Assembly (NCBI GenBank): GCA_011389965.1
Contig: JAABTF010000023.1
Span: forward strand, 1 to 34,617
DNA: 34,617 nt
DNA from: Halothiobacillus sp.
Lineage (GTDB): Bacteria; Pseudomonadota; Gammaproteobacteria; Halothiobacillales; Halothiobacillaceae
Reading direction: 5' to 3'
Each line of letters opens with the position of its first letter. Position 1 is the first letter of the stretch. Below are positions 15,945 through 24,393 of this stretch, piece by piece. Made by a program: the position numbers and the translations under genes. The notes under the pieces were generated by a model. It did not search any database and was not told the origin of the DNA. It was given only the letters and a program-made list of their open reading frames with translations.

Positions 15945-17570
15945 ATGTCAGAGGCTCGCCATCTTGTCCCGCCCCGCGTGTTTCGTGACGAGGGGGCGGC
16001 GTCGTTGCGCCGGGCGTATCCGGTCGAGGCGATCGTGTCCCACGAGCAGACCCTGTTTGCCGACGGTGTCGAACCCTACGGGTTGATGGAGCAGGCCGGC
16101 GCGGCGGCTTTCGACCAGCTGCAACGTCGCTGGCCCACCGTGGGGCGCGTCGCCGTGCTGGTCGGTCCCGGGCAGAACGGCGGCGATGGGTTGGTGATCG
16201 CCAGACTCGCCTACCAGGCGGGCCTGCAGGTGGATTTGCTCGGCTGGAAACAGCCGGAATTCCGCCAGAGCGCGGCGCGGGCTTGGTCGGCATTGCGCCA
16301 GGAATGGCCCTCAATTGAGGTTCGCCATCAGCTCGGTGCGGTGGACGCCGCCCTGGGTTCGGCCGATGTGGTGGTCGACGCCCTATTCGGTATCGGGCTG
16401 ACGGGGCCGATCGAGGGCGCGGCCGCCACGTTCATGCAGCGCGTGGCCGAGGGTCTTGATCTGCGGGGTGCGCATCCCCCGGGCCTTTTGGCCGTCGACA
16501 CGCCCTCGGGTCTGCATTGTGATACCGGGGCCGTCGATCCGCTGACCCTGCGTGCCGACCTTACCGACCTTACCGTCACCTTCCTGGGCTGCAAGATCGG
16601 TCAGGTCACGGGCGCGGGGGTGGCGGCCTGTGGCGAGCGCGTGCTGGCCGATCTGGGGTGGCCACTGGCTGATGCCGGTGGGGGCGTGACCCTGTTGCAT
16701 GGCGGCTGGCGGCTGGCGGCCCGGCCGGCGGACGGCCACAAGGGGACTTTCGGGACCGTGCTGGTGGTGGCGGGAAACCGCGGCATGCCGGGCGCGGCGC
16801 GACTGGCGGCCGAGGCCGCGCTACGAGGCGGGGCGGGTAAGGTGATCGTCGCCACCCACCCAGTTCATGCCGCTACCCTGAATATCGGCCGCCCGGAGTT
16901 GATCGTCCATGGGGTGGAATCCCAGCGAGACTTGTTGCGCTTGTTGGGTGAGGCGACCGCCGTGGCGATCGGACCGGGGCTGGGGCGCGACGCCTGGGCG
17001 ATGGAGCTCTGGCGCGGCCTGCGAGACTGCCCGGTGCCGATGGTGGTGGATGCCGATGCCTTGCGCCTGCTCGGTTCGCGCTCGTTGGGAAACCGCGAGG
17101 CGGTGATTACGCCGCATCCCGGCGAGGCCGCCGGCCTGCTCGAGTGTGGTGTCGACCAGATCAATGCCGACCGCCTGAGTGCTACCCGTCGGCTTGCCGC
17201 GTCCTACGGCTGCGCCGTTGTGCTTAAAGGGGCGGGCAGTATTCTGGCCGACGGCGACTATCTGTCCGTGTGCCAACGCGGTGGCCCGGCGCTGGCCACC
17301 GCGGGGAGCGGTGATGTTCTCAGTGGCCTGATCGCGGCCCTGCTGGCCATGGGCCTGCCGATGAGCGCCGCGGTGGAAGGGGCGGTCAGCGTCCATGCCG
17401 TCGCCGGTGAGGTGGAGGCGGATGCCCATGGCAGCTGGGGGGCGGCGGCCGGTGATCTGTCGACTTCGATTCGCGCCCTGATCAATGGGCATCAACGCCC
17501 CGGCGCGTCCCCTTGGCGCTTGGCTGAGGCCGAAGATGGCCAGGCTGCAGATGGGCAGGCTGCGTCGTGA
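15945..17570 (+). CDS. nnr: Bifunctional NAD(P)HX epimerase / ADP-dependent dehydratase
   Basis: 541 residues. The N-terminal YjeF_N epimerase domain shows YGLMEQAGAAAFDQL and GPGQNGGDGLVIARLA. The C-terminal ribokinase-like dehydratase domain starts at HKGTFGTVLVVAGNRGMPGA and carries AIGPGLGRD, ITPHPGEAAGLL, VVLKGAGSILADG and TAGSGDVLSGLIAALLAMG. It repairs damaged hydrated NADH/NADPH. The position directly before tsaE matches E. coli yjeF-tsaE. The stop overlaps the tsaE start by four bases (GTGA). Confidence 0.95.
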   Translation: MSEARHLVPPRVFRDEGAASLRRAYPVEAIVSHEQTLFADGVEPYGLMEQAGAAAFDQLQRRWPTVGRVAVLVGPGQNGGDGLVIARLAYQAGLQVDLLGWKQPEFRQSAARAWSALRQEWPSIEVRHQLGAVDAALGSADVVVDALFGIGLTGPIEGAAATFMQRVAEGLDLRGAHPPGLLAVDTPSGLHCDTGAVDPLTLRADLTDLTVTFLGCKIGQVTGAGVAACGERVLADLGWPLADAGGGVTLLHGGWRLAARPADGHKGTFGTVLVVAGNRGMPGAARLAAEAALRGGAGKVIVATHPVHAATLNIGRPELIVHGVESQRDLLRLLGEATAVAIGPGLGRDAWAMELWRGLRDCPVPMVVDADALRLLGSRSLGNREAVITPHPGEAAGLLECGVDQINADRLSATRRLAASYGCAVVLKGAGSILADGDYLSVCQRGGPALATAGSGDVLSGLIAALLAMGLPMSAAVEGAVSVHAVAGEVEADAHGSWGAAAGDLSTSIRALINGHQRPGASPWRLAEAEDGQAADGQAAS

Positions 17571-18049
17571 ACGGGAAGGTGGAATACTCGGGTCTCGACC
17601 AGGCCGCGGTCGAAGCGTTGGCCGGCGAACTGGCCTCCCAAGCGCCTGACTCGGGCGTTTTGTCCCTGGAAGGCGAACTGGGTGCCGGCAAGTCCACGTT
17701 CGCCCGCGCGTTCCTGCGTTCATTGGGGGTGACCGGCACCATTCGCAGTCCCACCTACACCCTGGTCGAACCGTACGCCATTGATCGTGCCCCCGGACCA
17801 GAACAGGTGTTGCACCTGGATCTCTATCGCCTTGGCGACCCCGAGGAACTCGACTACCTCGGCGTGCGCGACGAAATCGACCAGGCGCTGCTCCTGGTGG
17901 AATGGCTCAGCCAGGCGGGGGGCGAACTCAGTGCTGATCTGTGCCTGCTTCTTCAAGGTGATCCGGCCGACCCGGATCATCGCGACGTGACCATTTCGCC
18001 CGTGACCCTGACCGGGGCCGACTGGCTTCGTCGCCTGTCGGGTCACTGA
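17567..18049 (+). CDS. tsaE: tRNA threonylcarbamoyladenosine synthesis ATPase TsaE
   Basis: 160 residues starting at GTG 17567, which overlaps the nnr stop. The P-loop is GELGAGKSTFARAFL, followed by RSPTYTLVEPY and LDLYRLGDPEELDYLGV, all TsaE signatures, and LLVEWLSQ near the C-terminus. It works with TsaB and TsaD in forming t6A37 in ANN-decoding tRNAs. A strong terminator follows. Confidence 0.95.
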   Translation: MNGKVEYSGLDQAAVEALAGELASQAPDSGVLSLEGELGAGKSTFARAFLRSLGVTGTIRSPTYTLVEPYAIDRAPGPEQVLHLDLYRLGDPEELDYLGVRDEIDQALLLVEWLSQAGGELSADLCLLLQGDPADPDHRDVTISPVTLTGADWLRRLSGH

Positions 18050-18094
18050 TCGCCAGCCCTTCCGGGCGGTCTGTTGTCTTTTTTCAACACCTAG

Positions 18095-18125
18095 AAAACC
18101 ACATCATGTTGTGGTTTTGTTTTTT
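18095..18125 (+). terminator. Intrinsic terminator after tsaE
   Basis: Nine-bp stem AAAACCACA / TGTGGTTTT with loop TCATGT (18095-18118), followed by GTTTTTTC. The flanking interval to 18287 is unusually AT-rich and holds no gene. Confidence 0.88.
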
Positions 18126-18287
18126 CAGTGCCGCCATATTTTGTAAATACGGATCTCGTATCCGCCTCAGGAGTTGGCTGTATCTGATTGCATTTGTTGA
18201 AAAAAATCCGATTTGGCGCACACTGTACCTACCGTGTCCTCGTGACATGATCTTGGGGCTGTGTTGCCAGAGGTGGAAGGTGGAAAC

Positions 18288-19544
18288 ATGAACAAGCCAA
18301 CCCAGTCTGTTCACTCCGCATCCGTGGCGATCGATGCCGATCGGCGGCGCTTCCTGCGTTCGGCGGTCGGTACCGGCGTGGCCGCGTTCGGTCTGCCGTT
18401 TGCCGAGTCAGCACTCGCCGCTCGGTCGGTCAGGGTCTCCCGCGTCGAGGCCGGGCGCCACGACGGCTTCACGCGCTATGTCTTTCGTCTTTCGGCGCCG
18501 GTTGATTTCGACACCCTGCTGCTGGATAACCCGGCGCGCGCGGTCGTCGACCTGCGTTCGACCCAGCTCAGGGATGTGGCTCTGCCCAGTGCTCCGGACT
18601 CGCCGGTGGTCAAGGGTATGCGAGTGGGGGTGCGTCATGGCACCGACTTGCGGCTGGTGTTCGACCTCAAGAAGCGGGCCCGCCCGCAGATCATCATCCT
18701 GCCGCCTACCGACGGGGGTGAGCATCGTCTGGTGATCGACCTGCCGCATGGCGGCGGTCGGGACACGGTCGTGGCCGACCGGCCCGACGTCCCGCAACAG
18801 AATTCCACCCTGCGGTCGGGGGCGAGCGGTTTTCGCGAGCTCGTGGTCGCCATCGATCCGGGGCATGGCGGCAAGGATCCGGGCGCCATCGGCCGGCGGG
18901 GTACCCGGGAAAAGGATATCGTGCTCAATATCGGCTTGCAGCTGCGTGACCTGATCGCTGCCACGCCAGGGCTTCGGCCGGTGATGACCCGGTCGGACGA
19001 CCGCTATATCCCGTTGCGCAAGCGCACCCAGATCGCGCGGGACCACGAGGCCGACCTCTTCATCTCCGTGCACGCCGATGCCTTCCGGCTGGCCTCGGCC
19101 AAGGGCGCTTCGGTGTACTGCCTGAGCCAGAACGGCGCCAGTTCCGAGGCGGCCCGCTGGCTGGCGGCCAAGGAGAACAGCGCCGATTTCGTCGGCGGGG
19201 CGTCCCTTTCGGGCCACGACGAGGATGTTGCCTCGGTTCTGCTGGACTTGGCGCAGACCAAGACCCTGGAGAGCAGTCTCGATTTCGGCGACCGCGTTTT
19301 GGGCCAGATCGGCAACGTCGCCCAGTTGCACAAGCGCCAGGTCCAGCAGGCCGGCTTTGCCGTGCTCAAGTCGCCGGACATCCCGTCGATCCTGGTGGAA
19401 AGCGCGTTCATCAGTAACCCGCAGGAAGAGCGGCGCTTGCGCACCCGTGCCTACCAGCGCGAGATCGCCCAGTCGATTCTGGCTGGCGTGAACAGCTACT
19501 ACGTCGCCCATGCGCCGCAGGGCACTCGCTACGCCATGCTCTGA
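18288..19544 (+). CDS. N-acetylmuramoyl-L-alanine amidase with AMIN domain and Tat signal
   Basis: 418 residues from ATG 18288, preceded by GAAGGTGG. Residues 18-45 form a twin-arginine signal (DRRRFLRS, then hydrophobic VGTGVAAFGLPFA, cleavage after ALA). An AMIN domain at about 48-155 targets septal peptidoglycan. The zinc-dependent Amidase_3 domain starts at about 184: AIDPGHGGKDPGAIG (H193), E208 in REKDIVLNIG, ISVHADAF (H262), and the C-terminal ILVESAFISNPQEE with the catalytic Glu. It cleaves the stem peptide from MurNAc during cell separation. The genomic slot (between tsaE and mutL) is that of E. coli amiB, but Tat export and the lack of LysM domains are AmiC-like. Confidence 0.93.
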   Translation: MNKPTQSVHSASVAIDADRRRFLRSAVGTGVAAFGLPFAESALAARSVRVSRVEAGRHDGFTRYVFRLSAPVDFDTLLLDNPARAVVDLRSTQLRDVALPSAPDSPVVKGMRVGVRHGTDLRLVFDLKKRARPQIIILPPTDGGEHRLVIDLPHGGGRDTVVADRPDVPQQNSTLRSGASGFRELVVAIDPGHGGKDPGAIGRRGTREKDIVLNIGLQLRDLIAATPGLRPVMTRSDDRYIPLRKRTQIARDHEADLFISVHADAFRLASAKGASVYCLSQNGASSEAARWLAAKENSADFVGGASLSGHDEDVASVLLDLAQTKTLESSLDFGDRVLGQIGNVAQLHKRQVQQAGFAVLKSPDIPSILVESAFISNPQEERRLRTRAYQREIAQSILAGVNSYYVAHAPQGTRYAML

Positions 19545-19613
19545 ACAGACAAGGCGCTTGTCTCGCCCGGATCAGGCGGGTGACAATGACGACTTTTCAC
19601 TCGTCGGAGTCCC

Positions 19614-21411
19614 ATGCCCGAAATCCGCGCACTGCCGCAGTCCCTGGTGAACCAGATCGCCGCCGGCGAGGTCGTCGAGCGGCCGGCGAGCGTGATCAAG
19701 GAGCTGGTGGAGAATGCGCTGGACGCCGGTGCCGACCGGATCGAGGTGCGGGTGGTCGCTGGTGGCGTCAAGCAGCTGAGCGTGCGCGACAACGGCGTCG
19801 GCATGCCGCCCGAGCAGATGCCGCTCGCCCTGGCCCCCCATGCCACCAGCAAGATCCGCGACCTCGATGACCTCGAGGCGGTTGCCAGCTTCGGTTTTCG
19901 CGGCGAGGCGCTGGCCAGCATCCAGTCCATCTCGCGACTGCGGCTGGTGTCGCGCACGCCGGATGCCGAGCACGGCTGGGAGATTGCCCCGGGCCAGATC
20001 GACGAGCCGCGCCCCACGCCTGCCAAGGCGGGGACGCTGGTGGATGTGCGCGACCTGTTTTTCAACGTGCCGGCCCGGCGCAAGTTCCTGCGCACCGAGC
20101 GCACCGAGTTCGGTCACGTGGATCAATTGCTGCGGCGCCTGGCGCTGGCCAATCCATCGGTCGCCTTCACCTGTACCCACAACGAACGGCGCGTGCTCGA
20201 CCTGGCGCCGGTCGACGACGAGCGAATCGAACAGCGCATCGGCGCTGTGTTGGGGCAGGGCTTTCTCGACCAGGCGCGACGCATCGATGCCAGTGCGTCG
20301 GGTTTCTCCCTGCAAGGCCTGGTGGCCAGCCCGCAATACGCCCGCGCCTCGACCGACCAGCAACTGTTCTTCGTCAACGGTCGGGTGGTGCGCGATCGGC
20401 TGATCGCCCATGCCGTGCGCCGGGCCTACGCCGACGTGCTGCACCACGCCCGCCATCCTGCCTATGTGCTTTCCCTGCGTCTCGATCCGGCGGCCGTGGA
20501 CGTCAATGTCCACCCCACCAAGGCCGAGGTGCGTTTTCGTGATGGTCGCGGCGTGCATGATTTTCTTTTTCAGGTGGTGCACCGGGCGCTGGCGACCCCG
20601 CGCGGTAGCACTGCGGTCCCCGGTGTCGAGGCGCACGAAAACGATGCCGAGGCGCCGCAGGGGCCGTCGGGCGTCCTCGAGGCCGCGCCGGCATACCGTC
20701 CCGGCCCTTCTTCGGGGGTGGCCGGTCAGGGATATCTTTCCTTGCTGGGTCAGGCACAGGGCCGTGGGATGCCGGAGGCGACGGGTGCCCCGGGCGGCGT
20801 GGCCGAACCCCTGCCCGTCGACGAGGAAATCCCGCCACTGGGCTATGCCGTGGCCCACCTGGGCGAAATTTACATCCTGGCTCGCAATCGCGACGGTCTG
20901 GTGATCGTGGATGCGCATGCCGCCGCCGAGCGGGTCACCTACGAGCGGCTCAAGGACAGCCATCGGCGCCAAGGACTGAGCGGTGCGCCCTTGCTGTTGC
21001 CGGTCGATATGCAGGTCTCTCCCGAGGAGGCCGATGCCTTCGAGGCCTGGCGCGAGGCATTCGCCCGCGCCGGTGTGGAGCTCGATCGGGTCGGCCCCGA
21101 GCGGGTGCGAGTGCGCGAAGTGCCCATGATGCTGCGTGAGTCGGACATCGAGGAGCTGGCACTCGACATGCTGGCCGAGCTGCGCCGCCTGCCGTTGGAG
21201 GCGGGCGAGGTCTCGCTCACGGTGGTCGACGAGCGCATCGACGCCATCCTGTCGACCATGGCCTGTCACGGCTCGGTAGATCGCCGAGATGAACGCGTTG
21301 CTGCGCGACATGGAGCGCACCGACCGCTCCGATCAGTGCAACCACGGTCGGCCCACCTGGCGGGCGATCAGCATCCCGGAGTTGGATCGCTGGTTCATGC
21401 GGGGGCAATGA
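19614..21411 (+). CDS. mutL: DNA mismatch repair protein MutL, with a deletion near the C-terminus
   Basis: About 605 residues once corrected. The N-terminal GHKL ATPase is complete: [54 protein letters not shown] proline/glycine-rich linker leads to the dimerisation domain with [12 protein letters not shown], close to the DQHA(X)2E(X)4E endonuclease motif, and CNHGRPTW near the end. In MACHGSV at 21258-21278 the frame breaks: the expected RAHRxLx-type segment is missing and [12 protein letters not shown] resumes one frame over, so about 20 bases are lost. As assembled, the frame runs on through miaA as one 923-codon ORF. The true stop TGA 21409-21411 overlaps the miaA ATG. MutL couples MutS recognition to strand incision. 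Confidence 0.93.
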
Positions 21412-22385
21412 TGAGCCGGGGCGATACGCCATGGGCCGCGGGGGAGGGCGATCTGCCGATCGTGGCGATCGCCGGACCCACGGCCTCGGGCAAGACGGCC
21501 CTGGCCATGCGTTTGGCCGATCGCATGCCCCTGTCGATTATCTCGGTCGATTCGGTGATGATCTATCGAGGGTTGGATATCGGCGCGGCCAAGCCGGATG
21601 GCGATCTGCTCGCCCGTTACCCGCACGCCCTGGTGGATATATGTGACCCGGCCGAGTCCTACAGTGTGGAGCGTTTCTGCCGTGATGCCACCGCCGCGAT
21701 CGCGGCCGCCCGGGCGGCCGGCCGGCTGCCCTTGCTGGTAGGCGGCACCATGATGTATTTCCAGGCCTTGCTGCAGGGCCTTTCCAGACTCCCGGCGAGC
21801 GACCCCGGGGTGCGCGGTGAAGTCGCAGCCAAGGCCGACGCGCTGGGTTGGCCGGCCATGCACGCCCGGCTGGCCCAGGTGGACCCCGAGGCGGCGGCGC
21901 GTATCCATGCCACGGACCCCCAGCGCATCGGTCGGGCGCTTGAGGTCTATCTGGGCACCGGCCGCAGCCTGACCGACTGGCAGAGGGAGAACCCACCGCG
22001 CTCCCCGCTGGAGGGGGAGCGCATCCTGCAGGTGGCCCTGTGGCCACGCACCACGGCGCACACCCGCCAGATGGTGGCCGAGCGCTTCGATCTTATGCTG
22101 GAAGCCGGCTTTCTCGACGAGGTGCGTGCCTTGTTCGAGCGGGGTGACCTGCACCCGGGGCTGCCATCGATCCGAGCCGTGGGGTATCGTCAGGCATGGG
22201 ATTATCTAGCCGGCGACTGCGACTTCGAGACCATGCGGCGCAAGGCAGTCACCGCGACCCGTCAACTGGCCAAGCGACAGCGAACCTGGCTGCGTGCGGC
22301 ACCGGGCTGGCGGGCACTGGATGCTGTTCAAACCGAGTCGATCGAGTCGCTCATATTGAACTTTGCCCGGGGTGGGGACTCTTGA
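21408..22385 (+). CDS. miaA: tRNA dimethylallyltransferase
   Basis: 325 residues. P-loop [16 protein letters not shown], then [16 protein letters not shown] (DMAPP/tRNA binding), [33 protein letters not shown], and [16 protein letters not shown] near the C-terminus are all MiaA signatures. It adds the dimethylallyl group to A37 of UNN-decoding tRNAs. Start at ATG 21408 or 21411; 21408 overlaps the mutL stop. In E. coli miaA also precedes hfq and contains its heat-shock promoter region nearby. Confidence 0.95.
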   Translation: MMSRGDTPWAAGEGDLPIVAIAGPTASGKTALAMRLADRMPLSIISVDSVMIYRGLDIGAAKPDGDLLARYPHALVDICDPAESYSVERFCRDATAAIAAARAAGRLPLLVGGTMMYFQALLQGLSRLPASDPGVRGEVAAKADALGWPAMHARLAQVDPEAAARIHATDPQRIGRALEVYLGTGRSLTDWQRENPPRSPLEGERILQVALWPRTTAHTRQMVAERFDLMLEAGFLDEVRALFERGDLHPGLPSIRAVGYRQAWDYLAGDCDFETMRRKAVTATRQLAKRQRTWLRAAPGWRALDAVQTESIESLILNFARGGDS

Positions 22386-22457
22386 TGGGGCGGGCAAGAC
22401 GGTCTTCGGCATGCGGAGATGTCACCGCAGGCACACTACACTGATGGCAATGGCGGC

Positions 22458-22485
22458 ATTGAACTCGTGGCGGGCGTCCCCATAT
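22458..22485 (+). promoter_or_regulatory. Candidate sigma-32 heat-shock promoter of hfq
   Basis: ATTGAAC (22458-22464, compare CTTGAAA), a 13-base spacer, then CCCCATAT (22478-22485), which fits the sigma-32 -10 consensus CCCCATNT at every defined position. It lies about 110 bases before the hfq ATG. E. coli hfq is known to have a sigma-32 promoter in the same place. Confidence 0.7.
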
Positions 22486-22597
22486 CCAGTGCCATCCCGC
22501 TGTTCCGGTGGGCAGGGTCGGCCCGCCACTCCCAGGCCGCCGAGAACGGCCGACCGGTCGGTAGAAACGGCCGGATAATCAAACAAGAGGAAGCACC

Positions 22598-22877
22598 ATG
22601 GCCAAAAGCCAGTCACTGCAAGAACCATTTCTCAACACGTTGCGGCGTGAACATATTCCGGTGTCTATCTACCTGCGCAACGGCATCAAGCTGCAGGGTC
22701 AGATCGACTCGTTCGACAACTTCGTCGTGCTGCTGAAGAACAACGTCAGCGCTGCTGAAGAACAACGTCAGCCAGCTGGTCTACAAGCATGCCATCAGCA
22801 CTATCGTGCCCACCCGCCCGGTCAATATCGACCCGGAGCCGAAGGGGGAAGCGGCTGACCATGGAGGTGACGAGTAA
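22598..22877 (+). CDS. hfq: RNA chaperone Hfq, frameshifted by a 22-bp duplication
   Basis: 85 residues once one copy of a 22-bp tandem repeat is skipped. Sm1 motif: [20 protein letters not shown], then [21 protein letters not shown]. After the repeat in the next frame come [13 protein letters not shown] (Sm2, with the YKHAIS signature) and a short acidic tail ending GGDE before TAA 22875-22877. Hfq is a hexameric ring that pairs small RNAs with mRNAs. AGAGGAAG precedes the ATG. The hflX gene starts 5 bases after the stop. The break is likely an assembly artefact, since both halves are perfectly conserved. Confidence 0.95.
22729..22772. repeat. Perfect 22-bp tandem duplication inside hfq
   Basis: Identical 22-mers at 22729-22750 and 22751-22772, starting GCTGCTGAAG and ending GTCAGC. 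They shift the hfq frame between LLKNNVS and QLVYKHA. Confidence 0.97.
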
Positions 22878-22882
22878 ACTAG

Positions 22883-24235
22883 ATGGAATTTTTTGAACGC
22901 CACGAGGGTGGTGAACGGGCCGTGCTGCTGCACGTCGAGCAGCGTTCCGTGGATTCCAACGAGGATCTGGCGGAATTTCGCGAGCTGGTCCACTCCGCCG
23001 GAGCCGAGATCCTCAGCGAGAGCGTGGTCAATCGGCAGACCCCGGATCCGCGCCTGTTTGTCGGCAAGGGCAAGGCCGAGGAGCTGGCCGAGATGGTCGC
23101 CGCTCACGAGGCCGAGCTGGTGATCGTCAACGCCCAGCTCTCGCCATCGCAAGAGCGCAATCTCGAGGCGCTGGTCAAGTGTCGCGTGCTCGACCGCACC
23201 GGCCTGATCCTCGATATCTTCGCCCAGCGGGCCCGTTCGCACGAGGGCAAGCTGCAGGTGGAGTTGGCGCAGCTTTCCCACCTGGCCACCCGCCTGGTGC
23301 GTGGCTGGACTCACCTGGAGCGCCAGCGGGGTGGCTCGATCGGTCTGCGCGGGCCGGGTGAGACCCAGCTGGAAATGGACCGCCGATTGTTGGGCGGTCG
23401 CATCAAGCAGCTCAAGGAACGCATCGCCCGGGTGCGGCGTCAGCGCGCCGAGGGCCGCAAGGGTCGCCAGCAGTCGGACGTGCCCACCGTCGCACTGGTT
23501 GGCTATACCAACGCCGGCAAGTCGACATTGTTCAATGCGCTGACTACCTCCGAGGCCTTTGCAGCAAACCAGTTGTTCGCCACCCTCGACACTACCCTCC
23601 GGCGCGTGGAGTTGAATCCGCAATTGACGGTGGTGTTCGCCGACACGGTGGGTTTCATTCGCCACCTGCCTCACGAATTGGTGTCGGCATTCCGTTCCAC
23701 CCTTGAGGAAACCCTCGAGGCCGACTTGCTGTTGCACGTCGTGGATGGTTCGTCGCCCGAGCGAGATCGCCAGATTGAAGATGTTGAAACCGTTCTCGAG
23801 GAGATCGGTGCCGGCTCGATGCCGCGACTGACCGTGATGAACAAGATAGACCAGCTTGAAGAGCAGGGCGTGCGTGTCGATCGTGACAAGCACGGCCAGC
23901 CGGCGCGTGTCTGGGTCTCGGCCAAGGAGGGCGAGGGAATCGAGGCGTTGGGCGAGGCACTGGTCGAGCGAGTGGAGCCCAAGGGAGTGCGGCTCCGTCT
24001 GTTCATCCCCATGGCCGATGGACGCTTCTATGCCCTGCTGCAGGGTGAGGGGGCAGTCCAGGCCGAGGAATGCGACGAGGCCGGATGGCAGCTCGACATT
24101 GCCTTGCCGGAAGCCCGCTGGGGACACCTGCTGAAAAAGGAGCCGGCATTGGCGGACTTCGTGCTCGATCCCGCTGTCGAGCGGCGACCCGAGCCTTGGG
24201 AAGAGGCGGTTGCCGCCGGGGCCGCCCGGGGTTGA
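22883..24235 (+). CDS. hflX: Ribosome-associated GTPase HflX
   Basis: 450 residues. The N-terminal HflX domain includes DPRLFVGKGKAEELAEMV and NAQLSPSQERNLE, followed by the HflX-specific GSIGLRGPGETQLEMDRRLL and a coiled arginine-rich segment. The GTPase domain has G1 GYTNAGKSTLFNAL, G3 DTVGFIRHLP and G4 MNKIDQL. HflX splits stalled or heat-damaged ribosomes. GGAGGTGACGAG at the hfq end serves as its ribosome binding site, so the two are tightly coupled. The length is slightly above E. coli HflX because of the C-terminal extension after ALLQGEG. Confidence 0.96.
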   Translation: MEFFERHEGGERAVLLHVEQRSVDSNEDLAEFRELVHSAGAEILSESVVNRQTPDPRLFVGKGKAEELAEMVAAHEAELVIVNAQLSPSQERNLEALVKCRVLDRTGLILDIFAQRARSHEGKLQVELAQLSHLATRLVRGWTHLERQRGGSIGLRGPGETQLEMDRRLLGGRIKQLKERIARVRRQRAEGRKGRQQSDVPTVALVGYTNAGKSTLFNALTTSEAFAANQLFATLDTTLRRVELNPQLTVVFADTVGFIRHLPHELVSAFRSTLEETLEADLLLHVVDGSSPERDRQIEDVETVLEEIGAGSMPRLTVMNKIDQLEEQGVRVDRDKHGQPARVWVSAKEGEGIEALGEALVERVEPKGVRLRLFIPMADGRFYALLQGEGAVQAEECDEAGWQLDIALPEARWGHLLKKEPALADFVLDPAVERRPEPWEEAVAAGAARG

Positions 24236-24393
24236 TCCCGGTTGCGGTTGTCGGCCACGAACACTACACTCTGTCGCTGTCTTTCGCGGGCCAATTGGCC
24301 TGTGTCGACCCGCGTGGCGGGTAATAAAAAGATCGAGTCGCGTTGAATACCTATCTCTGCCGAATCCCGGCAGGCAATCACTGGAGTATGCCC

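Noticed and set aside
19572-21320. A 582-codon open frame on the minus strand
   Set aside because: Exact antisense of mutL; a codon-bias shadow.
19614-22385. A genuine MutL-MiaA fusion protein
   Set aside because: The fusion exists only because of the small loss in mutL; the normal mutL stop and the overlapping miaA ATG are both present.
10554-22772. Tandem duplications as phase-variation switches
   Set aside because: They hit essential ribosomal genes and hfq, have three unrelated units and only two copies each, and the window also contains an adapter remnant.
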